Source of the DNA: an uncultured Oscillospiraceae bacterium
GTDB lineage: Bacteria; Bacillota; Clostridia; Oscillospirales; Oscillospiraceae
NCBI GenBank assembly: GCA_947589545.1
Contig: CANQBA010000040.1
Coordinates: forward strand, 1 to 37,779
DNA length: 37,779 bases
Direction of reading: 5' to 3'
A program made the position numbers and the translations under genes. Below, piece after piece: positions 37,704 through 37,779 of this stretch (position 1 is its first letter; every line of letters begins with the position of its first letter). Below the pieces are notes generated by a model. It saw only the letters and a program-made list of their open reading frames with translations, was not told where the DNA came from and did no database searches.

Positions 37704-37779
37704 TGGCGGATGGGGAGGGATTCGAACCCCCGGTGGAGTTGCCCCCACAGCGGTTTTCAAGACCGTCGCATTCGACCGC
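37704..37779 (-). tRNA. tRNA-Ser(TGA), 5' end cut by the window
   Basis: Minus-strand sequence has anticodon loop CTTGAAA (anticodon TGA), a long variable arm (GTGGGGGCAACTCCAC) typical of serine tRNAs, T-arm GGGGG-TTCGAAT-CCC, acceptor ending TCCG and an encoded CCA at 37704-37706. The D-arm and 5' acceptor strand lie beyond the window. It is a possible right-hand integration target for the adjacent island. Confidence 0.93.

Noticed and set aside
1-37779. CRISPR array.
   Set aside because: No regularly spaced identical repeats with unique spacers were seen; the repeats present are single direct or inverted pairs.

Overview
The window is AT-rich and gene-dense. It reads as an accessory (mobile and defence) region of a host-associated bacterium, most likely an alphaproteobacterium. 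The support is family-level: DUF2924 next to a large serine recombinase, a ParB/adenine-methylase - DUF5681 - large-terminase trio, and a small HTH protein resembling the N-terminal domain of alphaproteobacterial S24-type repressors. No 16S rRNA or core metabolic locus is present, so the lineage is tentative.

Layout. (1) 1-687: the end of one small HTH gene, a complete convergent copy (250-492) and a 3' tRNA-Asn remnant (637-687). (2) 1234-7574: two small membrane proteins, then a leftward operon of a short leader protein, a Cys-rich mini-protein (frameshifted), DpnM-like and DpnA-like adenine methylases, a PD-(D/E)XK nuclease and a DUF3644-like protein. A second, nearly identical HTH gene, a frameshifted pyrophosphatase and a DUF488 protein follow. 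(3) 7803-16541: an eight-gene leftward type I restriction-modification operon (half-size S, M, coiled-coil membrane protein, small membrane protein, full S, small unknown, R, M48-like metallopeptidase), read from a clean sigma70-like promoter that appears to start leaderless. (4) 16796-17465: an Abi-C-like gene, a tRNA-like scar and a second tRNA-Asn remnant. (5) 17682-26612: a two-gene restriction system, a PLD-nuclease/SNF2 helicase and an Eco57I-like methylase. The methylase C-terminus has a silent alternative copy lying inverted next to it, followed by a serine DNA invertase. (6) 27142-30205: an orphan ParB-methylase / DUF5681 / terminase trio with no capsid genes. (7) 30199-34082: ADP-ribosylglycohydrolase, lipoprotein, unknown genes, a structured-RNA patch, a FicT/FicA toxin-antitoxin pair and a second leader-protein paralogue. 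(8) 34327-37544: DUF2924, large serine recombinase, a zinc-ribbon protein and an HNH nuclease, ending at tRNA-Ser(TGA), cut by the window edge.

The strongest unusual system is the invertible specificity region at 24183-26612. A 328-bp perfect inverted repeat and a 12-bp inverted repeat share one centre and bracket two alternative C-termini, so one inversion would exchange the methylase's DNA-recognition half. Other notable signals are a stem-loop over the ribosome-binding site that occurs three times, a five-hairpin patch whose wobble pairs point to minus-strand RNA, and outward-facing tRNA 3' ends at island borders. All family assignments are by eye; no database search was run.
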